Shown here in pieces: positions 35,706 to 46,653 of a DNA stretch of 64,000 nt. Source of the stretch: Ryuthela nishihirai (Eukaryota > Arthropoda > Arachnida > Araneae > Heptathelidae). The DNA lies in the NCBI GenBank assembly GCA_038380435.1, contig JAWZYU010000013.1, positions 12,351,901 to 12,415,900 on the forward strand, written 5' to 3'. The notes beneath the pieces are model-generated. The model ran no database searches and was not told the DNA's origin. It was given only the letters and a program-made list of their open reading frames with translations. A program made the position numbers and the translations under genes. Numbering within the stretch: position 1 is the first letter of the stretch; each line of letters starts with the position of its first letter.

Positions 35706-36058
35706 TAATGTTAGACAAATATCCTTTTTTTTTTCCAATATTAATTTTTCTATTTTAAAGTTAAACATGGATAGAAATTGCCACATGTAATAAGCAATTA
35801 AGACAGCATTGGTATTTATTTTACTTCTTTTCGAGTCCTAAAAGTGAATAAGGATATTATATTAGGCAGTGTCATTTTTCATTTTTGGTCTCTAGATTAT
35901 TTATTTCATTTAGTTTCAGTGTAAGAAACTAAAAATCAATTTGCTATTTATAAAAAAAATTGAAAGAATATTTACTAAGTTTTAATGACTATGATTTGTT
36001 ATTACCTTTTACTTCATTCAAGTCTGTTTAAAATTTTTGATTATTATTATCGATGTTT

Positions 36059-36170
36059 CTGCTGAGGTCCTGCCATCCTCTCAGACCTTCTACTATGGCA
36101 TATAAACTGACAGGTTCCTGTCAGACCTCTGTGGCAAGCAGCTGCTTGAGGGGGTATTTATTTTTTTTTT
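36059..36170 (+). repeat. SINE insertion with 15-bp target duplication (left-arm copy)
   Basis: A 5-prime-truncated SINE flanked by TTATTATCGATGTTT at 36044-36058 and 36171-36185. The body starts at CTGCTGAGGTCCTGCC and ends GAGGGGGTATTTA plus a T run. The target duplication length fits LINE-type target-primed insertion. The same insertion is in the right arm, so it predates the duplication. Confidence 0.92.
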
Positions 36171-36329
36171 TTATTATCGATGTTTATTCATAAAGGTAAA
36201 GAGTACGGTACGTTTACCATTTGACGAGAAAAGCTAAACTGCTTAACTTCAGGAAAGTGAATAAATTAGATAAAGCATTTGTCATTCAGCCACAATAATG
36301 GTTTACATCATAAATGTTTACAAAACGCA

Positions 36330-37152
36330 ACTTTTTTTTTTGGGGGGGGGAGAGGAATTCAAAATTAAGGAAAGTTGACAAAATCGAGGTAACTTGGTAA
36401 AATCTATGGCAGTTGGCAAAATTGAAAGCTACTTGGTTAAAAACGGATGAGTTGTGAAAATTAGGATTGTTTTTATGAAATTAAGGAGAGTTGGCAAATC
36501 TCAAAGTGACTTCTTAAAATTCAGGTGAGATGTAAAAATTGGGATGTTTTTGTAAAATTATGGCGAGTTGGAAAAATCTATGGCAGTTGGCAAATCGAGC
36601 AACTTGGCAAAACCTTGTGAAATTGGCAAAATATTAGGAAATTGAGAAAATATAGAAATTGGAATTTTTCAGTAATATTATGGTGATGTGGCAAAATCTA
36701 AATAAGTTGGCAAAATCCCGGGAGTTGTAAAATTCGAAGTGACTTGGCAAAATTCTGGTGAGATTTAAAAATTTGTACTTTTTTTTTCTGTAAAATCTAG
36801 GGAGGATGGCAAAATCCAGGTAACTTGGCAAACTAAGGGAGTTGGCAAAATCGATACAACTCGGCAAAATCTAGGGCAGTTGCCAATATTCGAAGCCATT
36901 TGGTAAAATACAGGCTAATTGCGAAAATTTTCATTGATTTGTGAAATTAATTTGTGAAGGAGAATTGGCAAAATCGGGACTACTTGGCAAAATCCCGGTA
37001 GTTGTAGAATTGAAAGTGACTTGGCAAAACTCAGTTGAGATTTAAAAATTTGGATTGTTTTCTGTAAAAATTATGGCGAGTTGCCATAATGGTGGCAATT
37101 TGGCAGAATCTAGGAAGTATGGCGAAATCCAGGTAACTTGGCAAACTAGGGG
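36330..37152 (+). repeat. Degenerate array of TTGGCAAAAT units (left-arm copy)
   Basis: About 820 bases made of roughly 20-base units of the form (A/G)GTTGGCAAAATC-nn-GG, with variants ACTTGGCAAAA, GTTGTAAAATT and GATGGCAAAATCC. A poly-G run (from about 36341) precedes it. Longer blocks also recur, such as GAGATTTAAAAATTTGG, so there is higher-order structure. The frame at 36634-36867 on the minus strand is only the array read as protein. Confidence 0.85.
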
Positions 37153-37689
37153 AGTTGGTAGAATCTACAGGTCCTGTATAGCTAGAGTCTAACATCCTTC
37201 TTTAGAAAACTGGACCATTTTGTGTGTAACTATACATGGACAAGATGATAAAGGTAGCTTGGCCCCTTTTTTTATCTGGTCCATGCATAGTTAGAGGCTG
37301 GCAATCTCAATAATTCACGGCCATTGGTTGATTGAGTCAAGTGGTTTATGGGTGCCATGTTTTGTTGTGGCGTGAGATGACCTAAGTTAGTATGTGTACC
37401 AAGTTAAAACTTCTCAGTTGTTATAGTTTTATACATTTCAAACACTTTTTTTTTCTATAAAAGCTGCAATATTTTTTGAATGCTCCACTACGATGCATTT
37501 GGGGGTAAAAATTTCCCTCAAAGAAATAATGAATAGTTTTATCCGAGAAACTCCATCAGAAGACGGCAATCGTCTGCAAAAGTGAAATGAACTAACCGAA
37601 AACAAACAAATAGTTTCTTTTAAGGTTCGTTTAGAAAACGAGCTAATGTTTTCACTCTGTCGTCTGCCTATGCCAAAATTTGTTCGTCT

Positions 37690-38080
37690 GTCTGTCCATC
37701 TCTCTGTTAACTGTTGTCTGTCGATTTGTCTTTCCACCTGTCTGTCAGTCTACAGACAATTAAATTTTTTTTTTACTTTAAGAGCTAAATAAAAAATTCT
37801 TTTTGGATTAGATAGGTGTCGAACAAATATTGTGATTAGCAATTTTGAAAAATTTCAGTAGCTTTAATAGTGCCCTCTAGCGATGGGAAAAGATGGAAAA
37901 TGCTAAAATTTCAAACGAATATTACAAACTATTTACACTGGAAATCTAAAATTTTGGTAGTAGAGTGTTATGGTCAAAAGGTTTACAATGGCAAAAAGGT
38001 TTTGCCGTCTTAGCCAAAAGGGAGTGCGAAAATGAAAAATTTTTTAAGAGATAAACGAAAAAATATATATATATTTGTTT
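37690..38080 (+). repeat. Module of the 285-bp family with TCTGTC leader
   Basis: A CTGTCTGTC-rich leader, then CAGACAATTAAATTTTTT, a TTTTTGGATTAGATAGGTG block, CCCTCTAGCGATGG, and TTTTGGTAGTAGAGTGTTATGG. This is the same block order as at 57760-58360. Confidence 0.65.
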
Positions 38081-38190
38081 TACAGACACTAACAAAATAT
38101 TAATGATTTAAACAATATTTGATGATCTCAGCATTACCTGTAGATGTTTAAACATCTATAAATCAATAAATGTTTTTTGTGAAAAAAGCT

Positions 38191-38263
38191 GGCTTTAGTT
38201 CAAGAAGTTAGAATACTCTGACATGTTTCTGGAGAGATGCGGGTTCGAATCCCGTATGTCGCC
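38191..38263 (+). tRNA. tRNA-like sequence, probably a pseudogene (Thr-UGU-like loop)
   Basis: 73 bases. T-arm GCGGGTTCGAATCCCGT is well paired; the anticodon loop reads CATGTTT (UGU, threonine) on a weak stem; a D-arm is possible. The acceptor ends (GGCTTTA and TGTCGCC) pair only in part. It may equally be a SINE head. The same loop occurs at 19464-19627 and 50789-50861. Confidence 0.4.
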
Positions 38264-38339
38264 GAAATTTTTTTCCACAAAAATATTAATATTTACATTT
38301 TTTTAATCCCTAAAAGTGGAATTTCGAGTGTTAGAAAGT

Positions 38340-38715
38340 GCTAAAGGCAGTATATAAAAACTCTAAAGGCAACCTCTAGCGGTGGAAAAAAGCTGGAAAA
38401 TACCAAATCTTTCAATAAATATTGCAAACGATCTATTTTTGCTAGAAACGTAAATTTTTGGTCATAGAGTGTAATGGTCAAGTGGTTTACATTAATAGTA
38501 ATGATTTGTCCCGTTCGTAAAATGCAACTTTTCTGCTTTAAGAGATAAATGAAAAACTTATTTTGCATTTCAGGTACTAATAAAATATTAATAGTTTATT
38601 TTCTCAATTATATAGTAGTTCGAATTTCCACTGTCAGAGGGTACTGAAAGTGTAAAATAACTAGAACACATATCGCTTCTGGAGCATATGGGAATCTCGT
38701 TTTCAAAGAGAATGA
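38340..38715 (+). repeat. Module paired with 4690-5080
   Basis: Aligns with 4690-5080 through AAAATACCAAATCTTT, TTGCTAGAAACGTAAATTTTTGG-like and TATTAATAGTTTATTTTCTC blocks. It ends GGAATCTCGTTTTCAAAGAG, which reappears inverted at about 59270-59295. Confidence 0.7.
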
Positions 38716-38760
38716 AGTTCTTCCTTTGCCAACTTTTTCACTCCTTAAAAGTTTTAATTA

Positions 38761-38890
38761 TGGATGTTCGTGTTGTTTTTCTGCTGACGTCCCGCCAACC
38801 TCATGGACCTTCTACTATGGCATATAAATTGACAGGCTCCTGTCAGACCTCTGTACAAGCAGCTTCTTGAGGTTACTTATTTATTTTTTA
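38761..38890 (+). repeat. SINE body, head missing
   Basis: TGGATGTTCGTGTTGTTTTT to a damaged second palindrome (AAGCAGCTTCTTGAGG) and a TTATTTATT tail. The first palindrome region reads TTGACAGGCTCCTGTCAG. Confidence 0.85.
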
Positions 38891-39287
38891 ATGCATGATG
38901 GAGGAAATTCATATAGTAGTATTTTATTAGTAATTATAAAACATAAAAAGTATTTGTCTTTTAGTTCTAAAATGTAAAAAGTTCTTTTCCCTCGCTCCTC
39001 TGAAAATAGTTGGCAGATCATTCCTGTCGGTGGAATTTCTACATAACAGAACTCTACACACCAAAATTTCTAACATAAACAGAACTCTACACACCGAAAT
39101 TTCTACCATAAACAGATCATTTGAAACATTCTTAAAAGTTTTGCAGTTTCGATATTTAATGATCTCTAATGATGTAAATTTAAACTACCTTTGAAAATGC
39201 GAATTACATTTCATTAGTAACCAACTGAAAAAGAGATTTCCAATTATCTCTAAAACAAAACCGTTCCGTTTCTTACCTACTAGTTTG
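38891..39287. other. Unassigned end of the central spacer
   Basis: Includes a tandem duplication of about 40 bases with the word ACAGAACTCTACACACC (39046-39112). No gene was seen. Confidence 0.5.
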
Positions 39288-40110
39288 CCCCTAGTTTGCC
39301 AAGTTACCTGGATTTCGCCATACTTCCTAGATTCTGCCAAATTGCCACCATTATGGCAACTCGCCATAATTTTTACAGAAAACAATCCAAATTTTTAAAT
39401 CTCAACTGAGTTTTGCCAAGTCACTTTCAATTCTACAACTACCGGGATTTTGCCAAGTAGTCCCGATTTTGCCAATTCTCCTTCACAAATTAATTTCACA
39501 AATCAATGAAAATTTTCGCAATTAGCCTGTATTTTACCAAATGGCTTCGAATATTGGCAACTGCCCTAGATTTTGCCGAGTTGTATCGATTTTGCCAACT
39601 CCCTTAGTTTGCCAAGTTACCTGGATTTTGCCATCCTCCCTAGATTTTACAGAAAAAAAAAATACAAATTTTTAAATCTCACCAGAATTTTGCCAAGTCA
39701 CTTCGAATTTTACAACTCCCGGGATTTTGCCAACTTATTTAGATTTTGCCACATCACCATAATATTACTGAAAAATTCCAATTTCTATATTTTCTCAATT
39801 TCCTAATATTTTGCCAATTTCACAAGGTTTTGCCAAGTTGCTCGATTTGCCAACTGCCATAGATTTTTCCAACTCGCCATAATTTTACAAAAACATCCCA
39901 ATTTTTACATCTCACCTGAATTTTAAGAAGTCACTTTGAGATTTGCCAACTCTCCTTAATTTCATAAAAACAATCTTAATTTTCACAACTCATCCGTTTT
40001 TAACCAAGTAGCTTTCAATTTTGCCAACTGCCATAGATTTTACCAAGTTACCTCGATTTTGTCAACTTTCCTTAATTTTGAATTCCTCTCCCCCCCCCCC
40101 CAAAAAAAAG
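39288..40110 (-). repeat. Degenerate array of TTGGCAAAAT units (right-arm copy)
   Basis: Complement of 36330-37152. The plus strand shows TTTTGCCAA-type words. It ends at a poly-C run near 40088-40100. Confidence 0.85.
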
Positions 40111-40271
40111 TTGCGTTTTGTAAACATTTATGATGTAAACCATTATTGTGGCTGAATGACAAATGCTTTATCTAATTTATTCACTTTCCTGAAGTTAAGC
40201 AGTTTAGCTTTTCTCGTCAAATGGTAAACGTACCGTACTCTTTACCTTTATGAATAAACATCGATAATAAA

Positions 40272-40383
40272 AAAAAAAAAATAAATACCCCCTCAAGCAG
40301 CTGCTTGCCACAGAGGTCTGACAGGAACCTGTCAGTTTATATGCCATAGTAGAAGGTCTGAGAGGATGGCAGGACCTCAGCAG
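40272..40383 (-). repeat. SINE insertion with target duplication (right-arm copy)
   Basis: Mirror of 36059-36170, including both copies of the 15-bp target duplication. Confidence 0.92.
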
Positions 40384-40744
40384 AAACATCGATAATAATA
40401 ATCAAAAATTTTAAACAGACTTGAATGAAGTAAAAGGTAATAACAAATCATAGTCATTAAAACTTAGTAAATATTCTTTCAATTTTTTTTATAAATAGCA
40501 AATTGATTTTTAGTTTCTTACACTGAAACTAAATGAAATAAATAATCTAGAGACCAAAAATGAAAAATGACACTGCCTAATATAATATCCTTATTCACTT
40601 TTAGAACTCGAAAAGAAGTAAAATAAATACCAATGCTGTCTTAATTGCTTATTACATGTGGCAATTTCTATCCATGTTTAACTTTAAAATAGAAAAATTA
40701 ATATTGGAAAAAAAAAAAGGATATTTGTCTAACATTAAAATCCT

Positions 40745-41113
40745 TCTTAAGTATGATACAGGCCATATCTTTCACTAGACATGGTGGACAGGAATGTAAG
40801 AAGGATATCAAGAAACTTGATTCTAGATGTTTCCACAATATATTGGGCATTAGGTGGTTTAACTTTGTAAGTAACGAAGAGGTTAGAAGGAGTCATCAAC
40901 CTCCTTTTTTGTTTTGTGCAGAGAGAGACTGTGTTGGTTTGGCCATGTTGCCATATGCATAGCTGCAGATTGGCAAACATGATTATGAACCCTGTGCCTA
41001 AAGGCTTCAGGAAAAGGGGGAGACTAGGATATGATGGGTAGACAATACCAAATGCAGCAGCTGTAGCTCAAACCAACATGTCTGGAGAGGAAAATTACAG
41101 TCTGGTAGGATCT
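40745..41113 (+). pseudogene. RTE LINE 3-prime fragment (right-arm copy)
   Basis: Encodes KKLDSRCFHNILGIRWFNFV and then CAERDCVGLAMLP, matching DSRCLRSILGIRWFNFV and the CRERLRWFGHVA region of the intact RTE. Stops and frameshifts interrupt it, and only a decayed form of the CCTAAAGG-AGGAAA tail follows. It is older than the copies at 17677 and 51045. Confidence 0.85.
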
Positions 41114-42599
41114 CCATAGACTCTGGCTGTATGAGGATTTTGTATGTATGCATTTGCTTTGCATTTGACTTTATTAAATTACTTTATATACCAAAACCAC
41201 CTGCATATAACAAATTTCATCTTAAAATAAGCCTAACTCAAATATAAACATTCTTAAAAATCTAAAATTATTAGCTCTTTACATTTAAATGAATCGAAAT
41301 ATGCATAGCTTATCACAAAGTAATCTATATGCTTTTTCCACTTTCAATTACTCTCAAGAACTCTCAAATATTATAAGGAACAATCATTTTTATTTCTTCA
41401 TAATTACATTTCTCATTTCTCTACTCCTCCAAAAGATTTGATAAAATAAAATAAAATGATAGAACCATTAATACTGAACAATGCTTTTTTTTTCTTTGAG
41501 GAAATAAAAATCAATATAAATAACAGTACCTGCAAGTCGCCATCGTATCAGTCACACTTGAGTTTTTCTGCTCTGCATTGTCTCATCTTTTTTAACTAAA
41601 TTAGTGAGTTTAGTTTTTAAAAGTTGTGCTATACCAAACTCATTAAAGATTGTACTCCCTACACTGTGGATCAACAATTTGCAGCTGATTTCAAAATTCT
41701 CGTTTTCCTTTGTGTGACAATTTTTCTATGGCCGAGACATAGCTACTGACCTAGAAGACGTGGACTCCGACCACCGCACGGGCATTTCGTACTCCTTGCA
41801 ATGCATTGCAACTGCTTTAACTTTGTGTGTTGACTCCTCATCTACATTTCCCTCCAAGAACGAGATGACCAGTCAAACCATCTGCACATCACCTCAGGCG
41901 AACGGAGATGTGTGTATGTGTTATAGGCTCCTCACCAGCTGGAAACGACAATGAGTGTATAATACGCAATGGTTTGGGTAAAAAGCTCTTTCACTTCTCT
42001 TCTATTGGAATGACTGAAACAATTTTTTTTTTTTGAAAAGATGTCTGAAGCCAAAGGTAGATAGAGATGCTATAAATAATGGAGCCAAAGGCCCTCATGT
42101 ATGTTACGCCTAGAAGTGGAAGGCAATTCCTGTGACAGGGATCCACGGCAGCCGAAAAACGGGAAACACAGAATGGGGGAACTGAAGACGGGAGGCAAGC
42201 AGAACAAGAAGCGAGAGATTTTGAAAGTGAACAGATCAGTTACAATGATTTGTGTTAATCGAATGAAGATATTCTTGCAATTCTGAGGCTGATGATCTTG
42301 TAGTTAAAGGTGAATTGGCACTAATTAAAGCAGGATAGTAGATGATAGAAAAGAGTTACTTGAAGTTAAGAAATCAGCTGACTTCTGCTCTTGAAAAATT
42401 GATGATTTTTCTTGAACCATAGAATCGATTACGAAGACTGTTTTTGACTTTGAAAAAGAAAATGCTACTTTAATGTAAAAAGTTAATTATTTGGAAAAAA
42501 ATATAGCTAGACTTAAAAATGATAAAATGGGCTTGCAGCAACTCTCCAGAAACATGAATATAGAGAGTGTAGGACTAAAAGAAACTCCAACGAAAATTT
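41114..42599. other. Right-arm interval, mostly unassigned
   Basis: AT-rich DNA, then a GC-richer block (41722-41960) that starts with a tRNA-like head. Open frames at 41760-41954 and 42101-42286 have no recognisable motif; both occur unchanged in the left arm, as expected from the duplication. Confidence 0.4.
41722..41790 (+). repeat. tRNA-like SINE head (right-arm copy)
   Basis: Mirror of 34652-34720. It is followed by about 170 bases of GC-richer sequence that does not match the body of the main SINE family. Confidence 0.5.
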
Positions 42600-43590
42600 G
42601 GGGCGACACGAAAAAAATTCGTCCCGATTTATCACAAGCATATAAGGATCGTGCCTGTTACGGGATGGATTCACAAATTCAGAGAAGGACTCAGAGCTTT
42701 GAAGACCTCTCTTGTGCATGAAGACTGAAGGAGACAATGAACGAGAGAACCATCGTTGCTATTGGTGAATTCATTAAGCAAAACCTACACATCACCGTTC
42801 AGGTAATAAGTTTAATGTTCGTATATCGATTAGCAGAATTGGAAACAATTATTCATTAACATTTAAAGTTGCGAAAGATCTGTGCCAAATGAGTAGCCCA
42901 CAAATTGACAGAACAGCATAAAAGGGCTAGAGTCGACTCGTGCAAGGAGATGCTGGCAATGTTTGAACCTAATGGCCCCCGTATGGTTAACAGACATTTT
43001 TACCGATGATGAGACGTGATTTTATTACTATACAGTTCCCAGAAAGATCGACAACTATGTGTGGGTTTTGGAAGATGAACCGCAATCCCAAATCCTCCGA
43101 TGACTTTCGCTCAAGGAAGAGAATGGTCACAATTTTTTTTCAGTTCCCAAGGAGTGGTAGACGTGAATATCTTATCTTAATAAATGATTATAAATGGTAA
43201 ATATTACACCAACATTGTTTTGTCCAAAATGGTTAAGACATGAAAGAGCAGCATCCAACAACAGGCGTGTGAAGCGATCTCCTTCATGACAATGCCAATG
43301 CTCACAAAACGCGGAAAGTTACGGCCCATCTGGAGCAGGAAAATTCAAACATCCCTCCTGCATATTCATCCGTTCCTGCATATTCATCCGGATGAATATG
43401 CAGGATGGATGTTGAATCAAGCGATTTTTGGTTGTTTGCAAAAATTAAAAAGAAACTTGCCGGAAGGTTTTTTCAAGGTTGCAAGACTTTGCAAAATGCA
43501 TTCATTCAGAGTTGTGGAATATTCCCTAACAGAAGTACCTGAAAAAGCAATGGAATGTAATAAATGAAAGATGTGGTAACTTTAAAGAGA
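42600..43590 (+). pseudogene. Mariner (Tc1/mariner) transposase remnant, right-arm copy
   Basis: Pieces in all three frames line up with mariner transposase. First come a helix-turn-helix-like GWIHKFREGLRALKTSLVHE near 42665-42715 and CAKxVAHKLTEQHKRARVD near 42885-42930. Next is FEPNGPRMVNRHF, then DDETxFYYYTVPRK near 43005-43040. NANAHKTRKVT near 43290-43320 stands in for the usual NARPHTA, and DFWLFAKIKKKLAGRFF near 43420-43470 closes the set. Stops and frameshifts are numerous, so it cannot make transposase. Mariner enzymes cut and paste DNA at TA sites through a DDD catalytic triad. Terminal inverted repeats were not identified. Confidence 0.85.
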
Positions 43591-43649
43591 AAGAAAACTG
43601 TCCCCGTAAAATTAAATGTGAACACGAGTTAATTTAAAGTAATGATGAC

Positions 43650-43934
43650 CAGGACCGTTTTAAGATCTTCGTAGGCCCTAGGCACTTTTATTTCTAGAGG
43701 CCTGTGTGTAGGATATTTTTACTTATTTTTATGCTAATTTCATCGTTAGCACGCACAAAAAACAATTCATGAATTTTAAAATACTCGAAAAAATTTTAAA
43801 TTAAAATTTGGTGCTTTTTCTTATTTTGGTATTTTTTTGTTTATGTATTTTTTCAAGTGAAATATTGTAGGCTTTAAAAGGTTCGTAGGCCCTAGGCACT
43901 GTGCCTAGTCGGCCTAATGGATAAAGCGGCCCTG
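43650..43934. mobile_element. hAT-type MITE, uninterrupted copy
   Basis: 285 bases. Begins CAGGACCGTTTTAAGATC and ends GATAAAGCGGCCCTG, with GGCCCTAGGCAC blocks near both ends. The 8-bp target duplication ATGATGAC flanks it at 43642-43649 and 43935-43942. Non-coding, so it would need a hAT transposase supplied elsewhere. Confidence 0.88.
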
Positions 43935-43942
43935 ATGATGAC

Positions 43943-45893
43943 CCCTGTAAATATGCAAATTTGTTCAACGATTATTTTGCCGGAATTGCACGGAATTTAA
44001 ATAAAGATTTGATTCAAACAAATGTTGATTGGGAGGGAGACGTAAAATCATCAACTGCGGTAAGTTCTATCTTCTTAATGCCAGTAATAGCTAAAGATAT
44101 TAGGACTCAAATTATACTTCTACCAAAAAATAAATGTCCAGGGTTCTGATGGCTTAACCGCAGAAATAATTCACATGCTGTGAAAAAAATTTGTTGAAAT
44201 ACTTGTAAATCTATTTAATCGATCCATTGAGCAAGGAATTTTTCCTGATGTTTTGAAACAAACTGCTATTGTTCTTATTTTTAAAGACGGTGACCCAAAG
44301 TAATTAAAAATTATGGACCAATTGCTTTACTCTCTGTAATATCTAAAATTTTTCAAAAAATAGCGAAAAATAAATTATATGAATATCTGGAAAAGAAATG
44401 TTTTTTCAGTAGCTATCAGTTTGGGTTTAGAGAAAAAATGGGTACGGATGATGCATTATTGCAGGTAACAAATACGATTTAAACAGCTGTGAATAACAGT
44501 GATCATGCATTAACAATCTTTCTGGACATTAGAAAAGCATTCGATACGATAAATCATTAAAAATTAATACAAAAATTACAAGCTGCTGGAGTTAGAGGAG
44601 TGGCTTTGAATTGGTTTCGCAGTTATTTAGCTAACAGAATGCAAAAAGTAAAAATAAAAGATACATATAGTGCTTGGACTAAAGTTGAATACGGAGTGTC
44701 CCAAGGATTTGTTATGGAGTACTTATTATTTATTGTTTTCATTAATGATTTAGATTCCATTAATCTAACAGGTAAATTAACTATTTTTGCTGACGGCACT
44801 TGCCTGACATATAGCGGTTCTGATTCTTCGAATATTTTTAAGCAAGCAAATAGTGATCTAGAATTAAGTAGAAACTGGACCACAAGTAATTTTTTAACAA
44901 TAAATCTTAAAAAGACAAATGCAGCTTATTTCTACTTAAAGATAAATAGTTCTGTTACAGATATCTTGCACCGCAATAAATTGAAATATGATATAAATTG
45001 TCCATCGAAAAGTCACTGTAATTGTCCTCAAATTCCTTTTGTTCCGTGAGTGAAATATTTAGGTATTTGGATTGATGCAGACCTAACTTGGAAAGTGCAC
45101 GTAACATGGGTTAAAAGGAAGGTCATCCGTAACCTGTCCCGCTTATATCTCGTAAGACATTTAGTTTCATTTAAATTTATGTGTACACTATGTTATGCAT
45201 TAATCCATTCTCAATTAACATATGGTATAAAATCTTGGGGGAGGGGCATGTATTTCAATAATTTTAAACAACTTTTAGTGCTGCAAAAGAGATTTATTCG
45301 CTTATTAACTAAAAGCCCAAAAACGCAACCTTCATTACCTTTGTTTCGGGAAGCAGAAATTTTGCCTTTACGTTATGATTATTTTTTCGAAATTATTAAA
45401 TACTTTTACTTTAGAAATGAAAGCATTAAAACTGATACAAATAATTACCAATTAAGACGAGATAAAAACATAAATTATGAAATTCCTGCATTACATAATG
45501 AAATTTTTAGGCACTATTATTTGTACTTAGCCCTGAAATTCCTTTCCTCTCTCCCATTCAGCATGAAAAATATCACGAATTATAATTTTTTTCTACATTT
45601 TGAAACCTGATAATATGGAAACTTTTTTGCATTGAATTACTACAACTTTTTATACGTATCATAGATATTGAATGGCTCTATCTTTCTGATTTTCACGCTT
45701 TCTGGATTACTAGAAATTTTTTGTTTTGAGTTGTTTTCGTTTTTTGTGTAAAATGTGACGACTGATGTTTTCAATTGAAATTGTTTCTGTATGGAGATCT
45801 CACGAACGAGCCCTACTCTTGGGAGATCTCAAAAGCTTTTCTATACTGTTAAATATTATCTGAAATAAAAATTATCTATTATCTATCTATCTA
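43943..45893 (+). pseudogene. Non-LTR retrotransposon RT with (ATCT)n tail, inactive
   Basis: RT motifs in order: VLKQTAIVLIFKDGDPK, SSYQFGFREKMGTDDALLQV near 44405-44465, palm A FLDIRKAFDTINH near 44520-44555 followed by a stop, RSYLANRMQKVK, GVSQGFVMEYLLF (usually G-P-Q-G-S), and IFADGTCLTY where FADD is expected, so a catalytic Asp is lost. The C-terminus at 45050-45610 has KYLGIWIDADLTWKVHV and YALIHSQLTYGIKSWG. The end near 45893 is an ATCT microsatellite preceded by two GGAGATCTC motifs that can form a hairpin. It fits the Jockey/CR1 group; the exact clade is unsure. Confidence 0.85.
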
Positions 45894-45949
45894 ATGCCTC
45901 TTGTAGTCTAAAATTATAATGCTAAATTTTTAATTTATACTGATTTCAA

Positions 45950-46320
45950 AGATATTCTTCTTTCAAATATCGTCTTCAAATTTGATAGGGTACGTCTATA
46001 TTAATGATAAGCATTTTTCGTAACCAAATAGGAATGCAAGAGAAATTAATCCAAGTATATCCGAATTATTGCAAATAAAGCACGAGACAATGTTATATTA
46101 ATGCTTATTATTACTGCTGGACTGAAATTTGAGGTAAATATGCATAAATGAAACTTTAAATGTACATTGTATTCACAACAAGGAACCTATCCCCCTTTTT
46201 TCCGTAAGTTGTTGGTTTGATTTGTACAGTTTTATTTTACATGGATAATTCCCGGAATCTCTCTACGGTGTAAATCGAGAAGGTGGGTGAACAGTTACAT
46301 ATAGATGTATACTATCGAAT
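45950..46320 (+). repeat. Dispersed repeat, partner of 55100-55470
   Basis: Shares an ordered 370-base set of blocks with 55100-55470: CGTCTTCAAATTTGA, TTGCAAATAAAG, TTATTA-TGCTG, GAAATTTGAG-TAAATATG, GGAACCTATCCC and AAGTTGTTGGTTT. Same orientation, about 75-80 percent by eye. Class unknown. Confidence 0.6.
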
Positions 46321-46653
46321 TTGAATTTGAAATTTGAAAGAAGAACATTTATGAACTGAATATGAATATTAGTTAGGCATTTGTAAACACGTAGTGCTTT
46401 ATTTTTCAAAATTAGAATTTATTTGATATTTTATTAAACAGTGCACTTTCGAATCAGCTGCAATTTCCTTATGTAATAGTATAAAAAACTAAACTTGTTA
46501 AAAAATGAGATAAAACCCGGTTTTTACTTATGTCTGGGAAATGAAAATAAATGTGACTATTTTATTAAATTGCAACTTAAAACTCATTAATTAATTACAT
46601 GATTACAGTGAAACAAATTAGAAAAAATATAGTTACAGACCACCGAATATAAA
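46321..46653. other. AT-rich DNA, nothing recognised
   Basis: No motif, gene or repeat identified. Confidence 0.5.

Larger units (their letters stand above)
32031..37152. repeat. Left arm of a 5-kb inverted duplication
   Basis: Position x in this arm matches position 76442 minus x in the right arm, almost without gaps, from 37152 outward. The sum falls to 76345 beyond the 97-base SINE insertion near 32500. By eye, the arms differ at only scattered sites (for example three substitutions near 35650-35695 versus 40747-40795, and a one-base indel near 35288). Contents, outside to centre: LINE piece, hAT MITE, mariner remnant, tRNA-like head, RTE tail, SINE, unit array. Confidence 0.95.
37153..39287. 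other. Unique centre between the inverted arms
   Basis: About 2.1 kb with no mirror partner. It holds a small imperfect hairpin (about 37226-37293; arms TAACTATACATGGAC and GTCCATGCATAGTTA), two modules of the 285-bp family, a tRNA-like segment and a SINE. No gene was recognised. Confidence 0.8.
39288..44314. repeat. Right arm of a 5-kb inverted duplication
   Basis: Reverse-complement partner of 32031-37152. The outer edge at 44314 falls inside a LINE that continues without a break to about 45893. That continuity suggests this arm keeps the original context and the left arm is the derived copy at this edge. Confidence 0.95.

Noticed and set aside
36634..36867. A 77-codon frame found identically in both arms (39573-39806)
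   Set aside because: It is the TTGGCAAAAT array translated. Identity between arms comes from the duplication, not from selection.
42491..42721. A 76-codon frame present in both arms (also 33721-33951 minus)
   Set aside because: The mariner-like reading is in another frame of the same DNA. This frame has no known motif.
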